Assembly (NCBI RefSeq): GCF_963678635.1
Contig: NC_087062.1
Coordinates: forward strand, 51,887,743 to 51,951,742
Direction: 5' to 3'
Source: Symsagittifera roscoffensis
Lineage: Eukaryota; Xenacoelomorpha; Acoela; Convolutidae
Length of the DNA: 64,000 bases
Within the stretch, counting starts at the first letter, position 1. Every line of letters begins with the position of its first letter. The notes under the pieces were generated by a model. That model did no database searches and was not told the origin of the DNA. It worked only from the letters and a program-made list of their open reading frames with translations. A program made the translations under genes and the position numbers. This document shows positions 43,464 to 53,305 of the stretch, piece after piece.

Positions 43464-44103
43464 TCAAAGCGCTTGAAGTCAACACAACTTTACCAGTTCC
43501 TGCAAAGGGCACTAGTCTTCCAGTTTCTCTGCGCAACTGTACCGATATTGATTGTACGAAGGAGGGTATCATTTTATAACCAATGTGATATTCACCGTTT
43601 TCATCAAGCTTTGCATTGTAGCCTAACAGACAGGGTATTTGGGGACTTGGGAATGAGATTCCTTCATTTGCATTCATCCAAATGCTCATGCTATTCGTGA
43701 TTTCTTGAGGACTCGCATCGAAATGAATTTTGTCTATGAGTTTTGTTTTTATCTCATTAATCAATTGTTCTATAAAAGTGTACTCTCCTGATTTGATAAA
43801 AACTTTTTCGCCATATTAAGGTCTGGAAATTGTATTCCGATTGCCAGCGTTGGATTTACTGGCTACTACTTCGGATGCTCTGAAGTACGTAAATTCCTCA
43901 TCAGTAACATTGTTTAATTTTGTAGGGAAAATTATTTCTGAGAGAGCAACTCTCCAATCTCCGTCTAAAGCTATTTCTTCTTTACAAAAATTTCTAAAAC
44001 TGGCCAAAGTGTTGTCTGCGAAATAATCCATTGATGCTGTTGAAATCAAATGTACAGTAAACTCATCACTGCCCATTTTCGTTATAATCAGCTTTGTTTC
44101 CAA
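43309..44103 (-). pseudogene. Penton-like minor capsid protein, element II (internally deleted)
   Basis: Has the shared TAA (43816-43818) and in addition an in-frame deletion of 246 bp (82 codons) at about 43555, which removes the central conserved block with QTVGDxxAPLLR. The C-terminal RRETGRLVPFAGTGK part remains. Confidence 0.8.
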
Positions 44104-45224
44104 TTAAACTAAGTTCTCTTTCATAAAATTTTCCGCTGATTTCTTCCTTTTCCGCATCAATGAGACTGTATGTTGGAGGGTTTACAGTAGGAATGGCAAC
44201 TATTTCAAAAACTTCGTCTGTAAAAATCAGCTTGTAACCTTTTCTAAAAGGCAAGTCAGTCTTCGCTATTCGCACATAGTCACCAACATAAAATTTTGGT
44301 TTCTGTACCAACTTCGATGAACTGTTTGCAATTAATGAAACTAAAGCAGGTACATGTTTTCTTGTGACCTTGTTTGGAGCCAATTTTGTTACTCTATTAA
44401 CGCGTGAGTTAATCGTGTGAACAAAACTTTGTAATTTTTCAATATAACTGTATGTCCATTCAAACTCCAAGTATTTGTAGATAATACTTTTCAGCGATCG
44501 AATGTTTCTTTCGGCAAACGCTGATTTTTTTTCACTGTGAGTATTGTATTTGATGATTTCTCGTTTAGTACATAACTTTTCGAACTTTCCTTTAAACTCG
44601 GTGCCTTTGTCAACATAAGCCAAGTCAAGAGACCAAATTTCGTTGATATCGCTAACAATCACTTTTAAACCGAGGATATGTTTTACGAAACAATCCATAC
44701 TTTGTATGTGATGATTGAGATCTCAGAAATCGTTTAATTGTTTTTTGTGAGAGTTGACTAGCATTTGTTAAACTTTTAACGCTACCAAATGCAGCTGGAC
44801 CTTTTGTGTAGAGTAATTTGAGTTTCTTTTCTTCACTGATAGTAGGATTTCCATTCTTTTGTTGACGTCGTCGCAAACGATTTTTTACTGCTTTCTTAGT
44901 TTTTATCATCGTCGTCATCGTCGTCGTTGGTGGTGGGGAAAAAATTTTGTCGGATTGCTTGGTTTTGGGTTTGAGAGTTGTCGATCGAGTCTTCGAAGAG
45001 GAGGGTTTTGATCTCTTCGAGTCCTCAGTTGCCGGGTTGTCGGAGACGAAGGAGGAAGAAGTTGAGGGCTTAGCTACTTCGCTCTTAAGCGAGCGGAGAA
45101 TCTGTTTGGCATAAGTGTTGTACACTAAGCTAGGAACAAGATTCAGTTCTTTCAAAATTTGTGGATAAAGAACACCCTCAAGTTTTTTCTGTGTTTTGCT
45201 GTGTATCGTACAAAAAAGATTCAA
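44066..45224 (-). pseudogene. Integrase, element II (catalytic domain deleted)
   Basis: The N-terminal part (44652-45224) and C-terminal part (44066-44698) are separated by a frameshift near 44665. An in-frame loss of 165 bp (55 codons) near 44610 joins LDLAYVD to KGTEFKG. It removes the core between the first and second Asp and fuses the two motifs, so D,D-35-E is destroyed. The break lies at a TTTGTCAAC/TTTATCAAC microhomology. Element II could not have been inserted by this version of its own integrase. Confidence 0.85.
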
Positions 45225-45763
45225 TTTTAACGAGTGTTGGTTTTCCTTGAATTAGAACATATCCGTCAACGTCTAAAGTCAAGGATTCAACTTTGAACAA
45301 CTGCTTTAGCACTATGTTTGCCCTTTCCAATTTATTAGCTTCCAATAGCTCTTGAATGGATTCCATAACCTTTCGAAACACTTCAGCGGTTTTTCCATTA
45401 CTTTTTTCATCGTTTTTTTCTGTTCTCTGTTCTCTTTGAGCTTGTCTGCTGCAGTGAATTGTATGATTCAAAGTTTTTTTCTGCTTCATCATCACCATCA
45501 TCACTGAAATTAGTAAGTGCAGATAAATTTCTTTTTCGAAGATTTGGTACTACATTACTAGGGCTTAAAGGAATAGGAGATGTTGAGTTTAATGGTGGTG
45601 GAGAGTCACGGCTGATATTTCGTTCTCGAAATCGTTGTATGTAATTGAGTTGAGATGATTTGTCGTTAATTAATGGATTATGAAGGATTTGAGATTGTGG
45701 TGCAGTTTTTTCATCTGGAGAAATTGTTTTTCGAGGAATGAGGATGAATTCTTCAGCATACAT
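45178..45763 (-). pseudogene. Conserved acidic Polinton ORF (MYAEEF type), element II
   Basis: Starts at 45763 (MYAEEFILIPRKT), free of the stop seen in element I, but a 7-bp tandem duplication (GTTCTCT twice, about 45420-45433) shifts the frame at residue ~112; the remainder is open to 45178. Confidence 0.6.
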
Positions 45764-45773
45764 GCCTAAGGTT

Positions 45774-46060
45774 CTAGTTTTTCAGGTAAATGTAACATGA
45801 TTCTCCGATTGATTTAACCAGTGAAATATTGTTTGCCAAAACTTTTCGTTTTTCTCGGATACTAAACTTAGGGTCAACAATTTTTCCAAGTGATATTTTC
45901 TTACTCTCGATGAAACTCTTGTTAGCTGGAACATGTCCCAGAAAAACATTCACAAAACATTCGCAAAGAAATCTAATAAAATTTGAATCAACTCCGGTCA
46001 AAATTGCGACTATTGAGCATTTGCTTCAATATACATAATTCTTTCTCTTTCATTTTCAAG
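45774..46060 (-). pseudogene. Small conserved basic Polinton ORF, element II
   Basis: Matches 31708-32004; ~75 codons remain open (VDSNFIRFLCECFVNVFLGH). The upstream part is altered by a small deletion relative to element I. Confidence 0.5.
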
Positions 46061-46655
46061 AGATGTGATAACTGCTTTTGAGGATGGTAGATAGAAAATG
46101 GTTGGTGATGGTGGAATTATGTTTGACAAATAACGAAGACATTCTGAAGTTTTGGGATCCAAATCTATCACCAGATGACCGAAATCTTCTTTCGTTGCTA
46201 ACTGATACGCATGACGGAGGAATTTTGCATTATTTAACTGTCTGCCTAAATAATCAATTTGTTGAATGTCTCGAGGTGATTTGAACAAAATTAAGTGAGT
46301 TGTAATCAAATCTATTATACGTGATTGCTTACTTTGCTGAAATAAATTGTGCTTGACATAAATAACATGAACATTTTTATGTCGACCTGCTGTAGCTAAT
46401 TTAACAAAATCTTTTTCATTAAAAATTTCTTCACAGGTATCATCAAAGACAATCATACAATCCCGTAAGTTATTAACAATTTCAAAGCTGGACAATTTTA
46501 TAAATTCAATATCAAATTTGTTGTGAGAAACAAAGGAACGGTATTTGGGTTGATCGTGAAGATAAAAATAAAATATCTTGTTATACGATGGATACAATGT
46601 ACCTTTGAGAATCTTTGAGAAGCAGACGATCTTTTTTTGAAATTATCTCATTCAT
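46010..46655 (-). pseudogene. FtsK/HerA packaging ATPase, element II (Walker A lost)
   Basis: The reading frame from 46597 to 46010 is open with Walker B CMIVFDD and all later motifs, without the frameshift of element I. A deletion near 46610-46625 removes the Walker A GPSGSGKT and nearby residues, so ATP binding is lost. Confidence 0.85.
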
Positions 46656-46657
46656 TA

Positions 46658-46948
46658 TTATAACTTGGGATTGGGTAACATGTAACCAACTGTACTGGAT
46701 AATATTGAAAGCCAAATGGCAGTCTCCTCACAACTAAGATTGTAAAAAGACAATTTTGAAATAGATAAAGAGAGCAAAATGAAAATGAAACAGACTTGTG
46801 TGAAAAAGACAACTTCTGCAGACGGAAGAGAAACAGAATTACAAAATTTCCAAGATCTGTTTTCGTGAGATAAAGACTGTTCGGCACCACCAATGTCTAC
46901 AAAGTCGCAATCATTGTTCTCGACAGTGGTGGTTTTTTCAATTTCCAT
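46658..46948 (-). CDS. Small two-helix membrane protein, element II
   Basis: Same as 32646-32936, intact; two hydrophobic helices and the GYMLPNPKL end. Confidence 0.6.
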   Translation of the reverse strand: MEIEKTTTVENNDCDFVDIGGAEQSLSHENRSWKFCNSVSLPSAEVVFFTQVCFIFILLSLSISKLSFYNLSCEETAIWLSILSSTVGYMLPNPKL

Positions 46949-47234
46949 GTTTACTGGAAGACTTTTTTTGCTTATTTGTATCAAGGTTGATAGTTACAAC
47001 TGCATACCATTCGCCTTTTTTTCTCTCTGATCTATTTCCGTTTGGTTTGTATTTTATTATACATCTTGCTATGTTTTTGTCTCTCAGAAGTATCTGAACA
47101 ATTTTTTCTAGGTTTCCGGTTTTGATTTTGTCTAATAACTCTTTTGGTAAATTCTCACGTGTTAAACTCACATTTTGTGTGATTTCTTTTGACAAAAATA
47201 TTTTTTTGAAATTTTGAATTTTCAAACACGACAA
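46938..47234 (-). CDS. Small ORF P1, element II (altered C-terminus)
   Basis: Counterpart of 32969-33184. A 1-bp change in length near 46990 alters the last ~25 residues and makes it overlap the membrane-protein start. Confidence 0.45.
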   Translation of the reverse strand: MSCLKIQNFKKIFLSKEITQNVSLTRENLPKELLDKIKTGNLEKIVQILLRDKNIARCIIKYKPNGNRSERKKGEWYAVVTINLDTNKQKKSSSKHGN

Positions 47235-47341
47235 GTTAGCAACTAATGATCACACAAGATGAAAGGAAAATTAAAACAACCAATAAATACATTTATTATG
47301 ATTCACAAAACTTGGCATATATATGTGATTCGTCATTTCGG

Positions 47342-47632
47342 TTAAACAGGCAAATCAACTCCTCGTTCAATGAAAAAAAACTCATATTTTGTGAATTTGT
47401 CATTGTTACAATTAGATTTAAACTTTACAACAAAATGAGCAGCAACTCTGATAGTGGCTTGAACTAAATGTTCATCCTCAACGTTATCAGTTTTGACTAA
47501 TTCTTTCAGTTCAGTTGGAAGCTGATGATCATGCAAATGGATTTGTCTTCTCTCTCCCAGCTGAGGTTGCAGCCCTTCCAGGTTGAGATTGAACAACGGA
47601 ATTGACTGGCGAAATTCCTGGAGTCTGGACAT
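47342..47632 (-). CDS. Small ORF P2, element II
   Basis: Counterpart of 33325-33624, start MSRLQEFRQS at 47632; ends three codons earlier. Confidence 0.5.
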   Translation of the reverse strand: MSRLQEFRQSIPLFNLNLEGLQPQLGERRQIHLHDHQLPTELKELVKTDNVEDEHLVQATIRVAAHFVVKFKSNCNNDKFTKYEFFFIERGVDLPV

Positions 47633-47873
47633 TGTACAGGTGAACGTAGTCAAGAACTGTAAAAAATTTCCGTAAATTTTCGATTTCAATATCGTTCAGT
47701 GTAATTTGTTCGAGTTTTTGCAGGAGAGGTTTTCCTCGACAATCTAACATGCCTGTCCGCGTAAGAATAACTTTAATTCTTGGGGTTAAATTGTTTTCAG
47801 GACTCTGATTAGTCATTGAAGCGTAAACCACCAAATTTGGAGATAAGGTTGTTTGCATCATTGGACAATTCAT
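47529..47873 (-). CDS. Conserved small ORF after the exonuclease-like gene, element II
   Basis: Counterpart of 33521-33865, 114 codons, with the same ATGA overlap with the upstream gene. A few substitutions only. Confidence 0.5.
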   Translation of the reverse strand: MNCPMMQTTLSPNLVVYASMTNQSPENNLTPRIKVILTRTGMLDCRGKPLLQKLEQITLNDIEIENLRKFFTVLDYVHLYNVQTPGISPVNSVVQSQPGRAATSAGREKTNPFA

Positions 47874-48406
47874 TTTGTAACCAATCGAAAAAAAACTTTG
47901 GATTTTCTACGGGTACAATGCTTTAATAATTGATGCGAGGGAAATAAATTAGAATGTCGTTTGCAAATATGTTTTTCTTGATCCAATAACTGTTCAATCT
48001 TTGGGCAGCCAATATCTTCCAAATTTGTCACGGGTAATTTCAAGTATTCAGCTAATAAAACAGATTTTTGTGTACCTTTAGCAAAAAAATGGGAATTTGG
48101 GTTCCTCAAACGAATGCTGTCAAAAATTTGATCCAAGTATGAGTAAGGGTATTCACCTTCGTCCCAACGAAGCCCTTGTAGAAATTTAGATACCCAATTG
48201 TACGCTTTTTTCTCTTCTTTTGATAAATTGTTGAATTGAACTGGTGGCAGAAAATGAATTGTATCAATTGTATTAGCAGAGCAAATGGAAAGTTCCTTTA
48301 TGATCAAAGGTTTCTTGCCACTTTTAAATCCTTCAATATCTAAAATAATGAGATGGTTGAAAAACAATTTTTTAGTTTTCTTTCTTTGGGTTAACATGAC
48401 TTTCAC
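47870..48406 (-). CDS. Exonuclease-like protein, element II
   Basis: 178 codons, almost identical to the element I copy, with the LDIEGFKSGKK and GLRWDEGEY motifs. The near lack of change contrasts with the broken capsid genes. Confidence 0.5.
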   Translation of the reverse strand: MKVMLTQRKKTKKLFFNHLIILDIEGFKSGKKPLIIKELSICSANTIDTIHFLPPVQFNNLSKEEKKAYNWVSKFLQGLRWDEGEYPYSYLDQIFDSIRLRNPNSHFFAKGTQKSVLLAEYLKLPVTNLEDIGCPKIEQLLDQEKHICKRHSNLFPSHQLLKHCTRRKSKVFFRLVTK

Positions 48407-48446
48407 TCAACATTCCAACAAACGAAATAACTTTGGTTTGAATGTT

Positions 48447-49066
48447 TTAAGAAATAAGCAAAACGCAATACCTGTCACGTGACCCAGGTAACAGTTTTTT
48501 ATTGGACAAGGCAAAATATATGTGTACCCAGGACCGGTATGATTTTTTTCTTGCAAATATCTTGCAAAATCTTGCAAAAGATTTCTTGCAAACGTTTTGA
48601 TTTGGTGAAGTTTGTTTGTTAGATGATGTTGCAGAAAGCAATAAATTGGGTAAACGTTTTTTGATTGCAGTGAAATTTAACAAATCGAAATTCGCTGCAA
48701 CAGGTTGTGGTGAATAAGTGAGAGCTGTTTAAGCTTGTCAAATAACTCAACATTTCCTTTGACATCTTTAGCAGGAGAAACTAAGTATTTGAAACAAGTG
48801 AAAATACAAGGAACACTGAAAAATTTTTGGGAAGGAAAAAATTGGTTTAATTGTTCCTCTGAATCTACTTGAATCAATATATGTTAATGAATTTTTTTTT
48901 CATTCTTGACTGAAAAAGGGCAATATTCAGATTTGAAGTGGCTTCCAAAAGCATAATTTTTAAAAGTAGATAAATTAGGAATTTTTTCAGTGATAACAAA
49001 TTTGAAATTTGGCTGGAATTTTTTGAAATAATCAGGTAACACAACTTCGAACATAGCTTCTGCCAT
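48447..49066 (-). pseudogene. Unknown ORF broken by a shared TAA, element II
   Basis: Counterpart of 34439-35058 with the TAA at 48884-48886. Start MAEAMFEVVLPDYF at 49066. Confidence 0.4.
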
Positions 49067-49080
49067 TTTGTAAAGGAAAA

Positions 49081-49490
49081 TCAATTCGAGTCGTGCTTGA
49101 AATCGTTTGTGGTTGAGGAAAGTTGAGATTTCCTGGCCCGTTTACAGTTAGACTGTGGTTTGTCTTTGTTTTCAACAGTATCAGAAATTTCACTTGTTTG
49201 CGCTCGGATTGACTTTTCCGACTTTAGTAATTTTGAAAATTCTTCGCTGCTTAAGGAAAGTCTTTGTACACATTCAAAATCAGCGCCTTCAGTTGCTTTT
49301 TTGAAAACTTTCAGGAATACATAAGTTCCAGTTTGGTCATATGTTTTCAATGTAGCACGCACTAATTTTTTACTGTTTTCCGAAATATCGAAATAGCAAT
49401 CGCCAAAATCTTTATCTGCATTTGTTGTGGTGCTTGTTTTGGTTTTTAATTCATTGTAATTAGTAAATTTTCAAAGTAACTTGATTCAAA
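49081..49490 (-). CDS. Possible PC4-like ORF, element II
   Basis: Counterpart of 35134-35500; here the C-terminus runs on for 23 more codons to 49081 because a stretch lost in element I is present. Confidence 0.3.
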
Positions 49491-49938
49491 ACTGAATAGA
49501 AAGAAATGAATGGTTCCGATTGATTGTATATGTCTGCAAAAGAAAGCGTTGTATCTATTTTAATTTATATACACATGTACTTTATATCGCAAAGATATTG
49601 GATTGCAATTTAGTTCAATTGGATAAGTATTCTGTGCATGTACAACTGATAAGAATTTTAATGGGTGTTAAAGGTCACAATGTTTAAACGTTATTTTTGA
49701 TACAAGCTATTTGTTTGAATGCAATTTAGATAAACATAGAATACCACGCAAGGTAACATAAATATTTTACACGCCCTCCCTTATTCAACTGATCAAAAAA
49801 TACATAGGAGGTCTTGAAATTTCTAATTTTAGTAGAACCAATCCCTATTTTAATCTCTTGAGGCGTTTTCACAATTCATTTCAGTTCCATTTCTCCCCGC
49901 GTTACGTTTGTCCTTTTCTTCCAAGTTTTCTTCAAAAA

Positions 49939-50567
49939 TGCCTTGTTATTTTATTGCCGGATATTCCAATCATGAAAAACCATTTTTTATGAAACCGTTC
50001 ACGGTAATTTTGTAGCAATAATTAACGAAGAAAAAAGTTTCAATTCTGATGAGTGGACTTGTACTCATCACGTTATGATTCCCAAAAATTTTTTACATTT
50101 ATTCAGTAAACTTTCCTGAAAAAATTCAAAGAAAAACGAAGAACTGAATATAAAGTATTTGAGTTACCTTACAAATTTTTGTAAATATACGGATTTTGAC
50201 GAGCCTCTTGCTCTTCAGGTTGATATTTCAAAATTATCAAAACCAGTAAATTTTTTTTTGTATAAATACGATTGTGATTCCGATGTGTGAAAACCGGTTA
50301 GAATACTTTGAAGAAATTGAATTTTTTGATCGTTTATGGGGAATGGAACAGATTGAATCACAATCATTAGTTAACCCGAAAGCTGATCCTTCTCCTACAG
50401 TGTCACCATGGCTTGATGAACTAGATTCTTCAACTCCAACGCGCACCCCCGAAGCGACAGTGAGTAATCATATGGAAATTTTGACTCCTTCTCTATGCCT
50501 TGCACCAAAGAAAAAACGGAAGCTAACAACACTAGAGAAAGCGCAGGAGTATTTGGACCTTATATAA
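49939..50567 (+). pseudogene. Plus-strand ORF with PKKKRK nuclear signal, element II
   Basis: Counterpart of 35921-36550. Breaks are partly different: the middle part has a TGA near 50117 where element I reads Leu, while element I has a 1-bp length change just before. The 97-codon C-terminal ORF (50274-50567) is open in both. Confidence 0.4.
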
Positions 50568-51985
50568 CTTTGAAACTGAGGTTGAGTTTTATTGATTTTT
50601 GTTTGTTTTTATTGTGTATAATAAATTAACTTTAAAATTGAGTTTGAGTTTATATCTTGTGTTTGTTCATTATTTATCACACGATTGTGTTCTGATTAAA
50701 AATTTAGTATAAAAACCATTAAAATTTGATGTTAAAAAAATCATTTCTTTTTCAATTAATTGACTATTTTTTTTCAATTAAAAACAAAAAAAGTCCGTAA
50801 AATTTTCATTTTTTCCACAAATAGGAGTTAACATATTAACATTGAAGTTCTTATTTACATTAGTGATCTTCAGAAAAAAATTAAAAAGCATCCATATATA
50901 TGCTAACTTTTAGAAAACAAGATAAAAAAATATCAATTTCGTTTTTTGAAAAAAAGATAATTAACGTCAAAAAAAAACTGTAAAAAAATAATTTTGGATG
51001 AAAACTTATGTTGTCATATGTTTATTCATTTAGTTATCATACAAATTAAACATAATAAAAAATAGTATAAAAGATGTTTAAAACCAACTTTTTGATAAAA
51101 ATAATTATTTTTTTAATGTTTTTTAGTTAAAAATTTGATTTTTTAATTACAAAAAGGAAAAAAAATGCATTAATTTTTCCTTTGTCTACAAATTGGATTT
51201 ACCATTTGATCATTGATACTGTTGTCTCCAAAAATGATCATTTTAAAAAAAATACAAGTATTCATCATCACGCTAAATATTTGAGAAAATTTATAAAAAT
51301 CAAATTTTTAATTGATGACTCATCGTTTTTTCATTTTTCCGAAAAAATGCGATTTTCAACCAGAAGACACATTTTTTTTATTATGAGCAAGTGGTGTTTT
51401 TATGAAAGTGCAATGAGCGGCACGACTAATGAGAATGTGGGAGTAGATGTTTTTTCAATAGTCTTCGAGAAAAACGCTAATCCCCTTAATCCCCCCTAAA
51501 ACAACGATTTCATTTTTCTTTACAGAAAAGTTTTTTTTCTGACTTTTTTTTCATATCGAAAGACAATTGAGACAAATTCATGATGAAGTGGACCATGCGA
51601 CCGCTCCGTGATTGACATCATTGATAAAAATGCGCCTGGAAAGTTAAAAAAACTGTCATTTTTCAGTTTTTGCTTTACTTATTCATCATTTCAACTGTTT
51701 TTGATAGAAATTTTGACAATTTTATAGAATATTCTATCCCCTTGACAATTGGGACATTTAGGATCTATCATGTGTTGTGACATGCTCAACTTTTATTCGC
51801 AATTTCGAATATTTCATCAATTTATAATTTGAATTGATAAAATGTAGAACTAAAACTTTTATCTCTTGGCTCTAAAATCATTTTGGGTTAAAATTTAGCT
51901 CAAACTTGGTTTGTTTAGATTAGTTTCTATCGTTTGTAGTAATTATTAACAATTCAAACAACAATTAATCTGTTTCGCCCAATCG
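50568..51985. other. AT-rich non-coding DNA of element II
   Basis: No ORF I trust; the 105-codon frame 51182-51499 is AT-driven. The part after 51497 is unique to element II because element I ends there. No polymerase remnant seen. Confidence 0.6.
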
Positions 51986-51988
51986 AAT

Positions 51989-52500
51989 TTGAGTTTGACA
52001 GTTATGGCGGGAAATTCAAACCTAATTCAAATTTTGGCGGGAAAAGAGTTCAAATTCAAAGTTAAACGGGAAAAGCTATTCAAATTCAAACCGAGAAGGA
52101 AAAAGGAATCGAAGCTCAGTAGTTTAAACCTTTTGGTGTTTGGTTGGGATTCATTCCCTTTCCTGCTTTGCTTTAAAACAGTTCCAGAGCGAAATGGGTT
52201 TCAAGTGTCACTATTTTCCCAAAGTTTTTACAATAAAAACGAATAGATCTCGTCATGAACAAAACTTTCACGCTGTTGAAAAAGAATTACCCGTTTTTAC
52301 TTGCTACCATTGTAATTTTAGCAGTTTACTGCTGTCAAAATAACAGCAGCATATTGAATCAGATCATCAAAAATTTAACAATTTATGTCGGTATTGTCGG
52401 CTTGGTTTTTGTGAACTTAAAGATTTCCAGGATCACATGCCATCAGAGCATGGGTTACCTGTTTTGGATCAACAACTTACATCACCCTGCAACCTCTCTA
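51989..52500 (+). pseudogene. C2H2 zinc-finger ORF remnant, element II
   Basis: Two good C2H2 fingers in one frame: FTCYHCNFSS..QQHIESDH (about 52297-52365) and LCRYCRLGFCELKDFQDH.. SEH (about 52385-52450). A TAA at 52344-52346 cuts the first. A possible earlier finger (FKCHYF..) has lost its second Cys. Such fingers occur in Polinton regulatory proteins and at the N-terminus of some Polinton polymerases, so this could be the stump of either. The frame then runs into the MCP fragment at 52637. Confidence 0.5.
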
Positions 52501-52636
52501 GCTCAATCATACAGGCAAGTGATATTGATAACTTTCCAGCTTCAATTGAAGTTCATGAATCAGCCATGAAAAATACGTTAATGACTTTTATTTTTCCCAA
52601 CCAAAATATTGATTTTATCGAACTTATGACCTTGAA

Positions 52637-52856
52637 AAAATTTATTATGTGTTTTGATCTCACTAGCACACAGCGAGCAGCTCATGAATTCTTGCATCCA
52701 GAACTTACTAACTGCTCAGTTTCACTCGATCTTCAATTCTCAAACGCTTTGACAGCAAACCTGGAAATTTTTGTTTGGGGTATACGCTCATCCAATGTAT
52801 TTATTACCTCCGACGGCAAAGTTACAAAGAACGTCCTTCCAATTTCGACCGTCTAA
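52637..52856 (+). pseudogene. MCP 3' fragment at the inner edge of the right TIR
   Basis: The last ~73 codons of the MCP (FIMCFDLTSTQ to the stop) in inverted orientation relative to 41761-41980. It marks the inner border of the TIR: the arm ends within a gene, so it arose by copying the left end over the right end. Confidence 0.85.
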
Positions 52857-52858
52857 AA

Positions 52859-53305
52859 ATGGATGAAATCCAGTTGCAGGATCTCGTTCAGAACTGTAAA
52901 CATCTGAAATATAAGTTTCTTGGAGTATTTGCAGCGGACAATTTTCCACCTCACATCCCAAACAATATCTTTATGATTGTGAACACTTCAAAATCAGATT
53001 CTCCGGGGACACATTGGATTGTGATTTGCAACAGAAGAAATGTTTTATATTTTGCTGATCCTCTCGGTCTTCCTCTTTGGCATTACATCAATCTATATAA
53101 ACGGTTGAACGAGAATTTTCATCAGGTGACTGAATTGATGACAAACTTTCCAATGCAAGACTCAAACTCTACCATGTGCGGTTCTTTTTGCATTTATATT
53201 GCACATTTGATTTATGATAAAAACTTTAATGGTGATGCTTCTGATTTTGCTTACATAAATGATCATGTTTTGAAACGTTTCCTAACTCACATGCTTAGCC
53301 ATTAA
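52859..53305 (+). CDS. Adenain-like cysteine protease, intact copy in the right TIR
   Basis: ATG at 52859, 2 bp after the MCP stop; 148 codons. The full triad pattern is visible: GTHWIVI (His), ADPLGLPLW (Asp), then NSTMCGSFCIYIAH (Cys), equivalent to His-Asp/Glu-Cys of adenain; the oxyanion Gln position is not clear. Family role: cleavage of capsid precursors during maturation. It is the only protease copy of the three with both a start codon and the catalytic His, yet it stands next to just a fragment of the capsid gene. Confidence 0.85.
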   Translation: MDEIQLQDLVQNCKHLKYKFLGVFAADNFPPHIPNNIFMIVNTSKSDSPGTHWIVICNRRNVLYFADPLGLPLWHYINLYKRLNENFHQVTELMTNFPMQDSNSTMCGSFCIYIAHLIYDKNFNGDASDFAYINDHVLKRFLTHMLSH

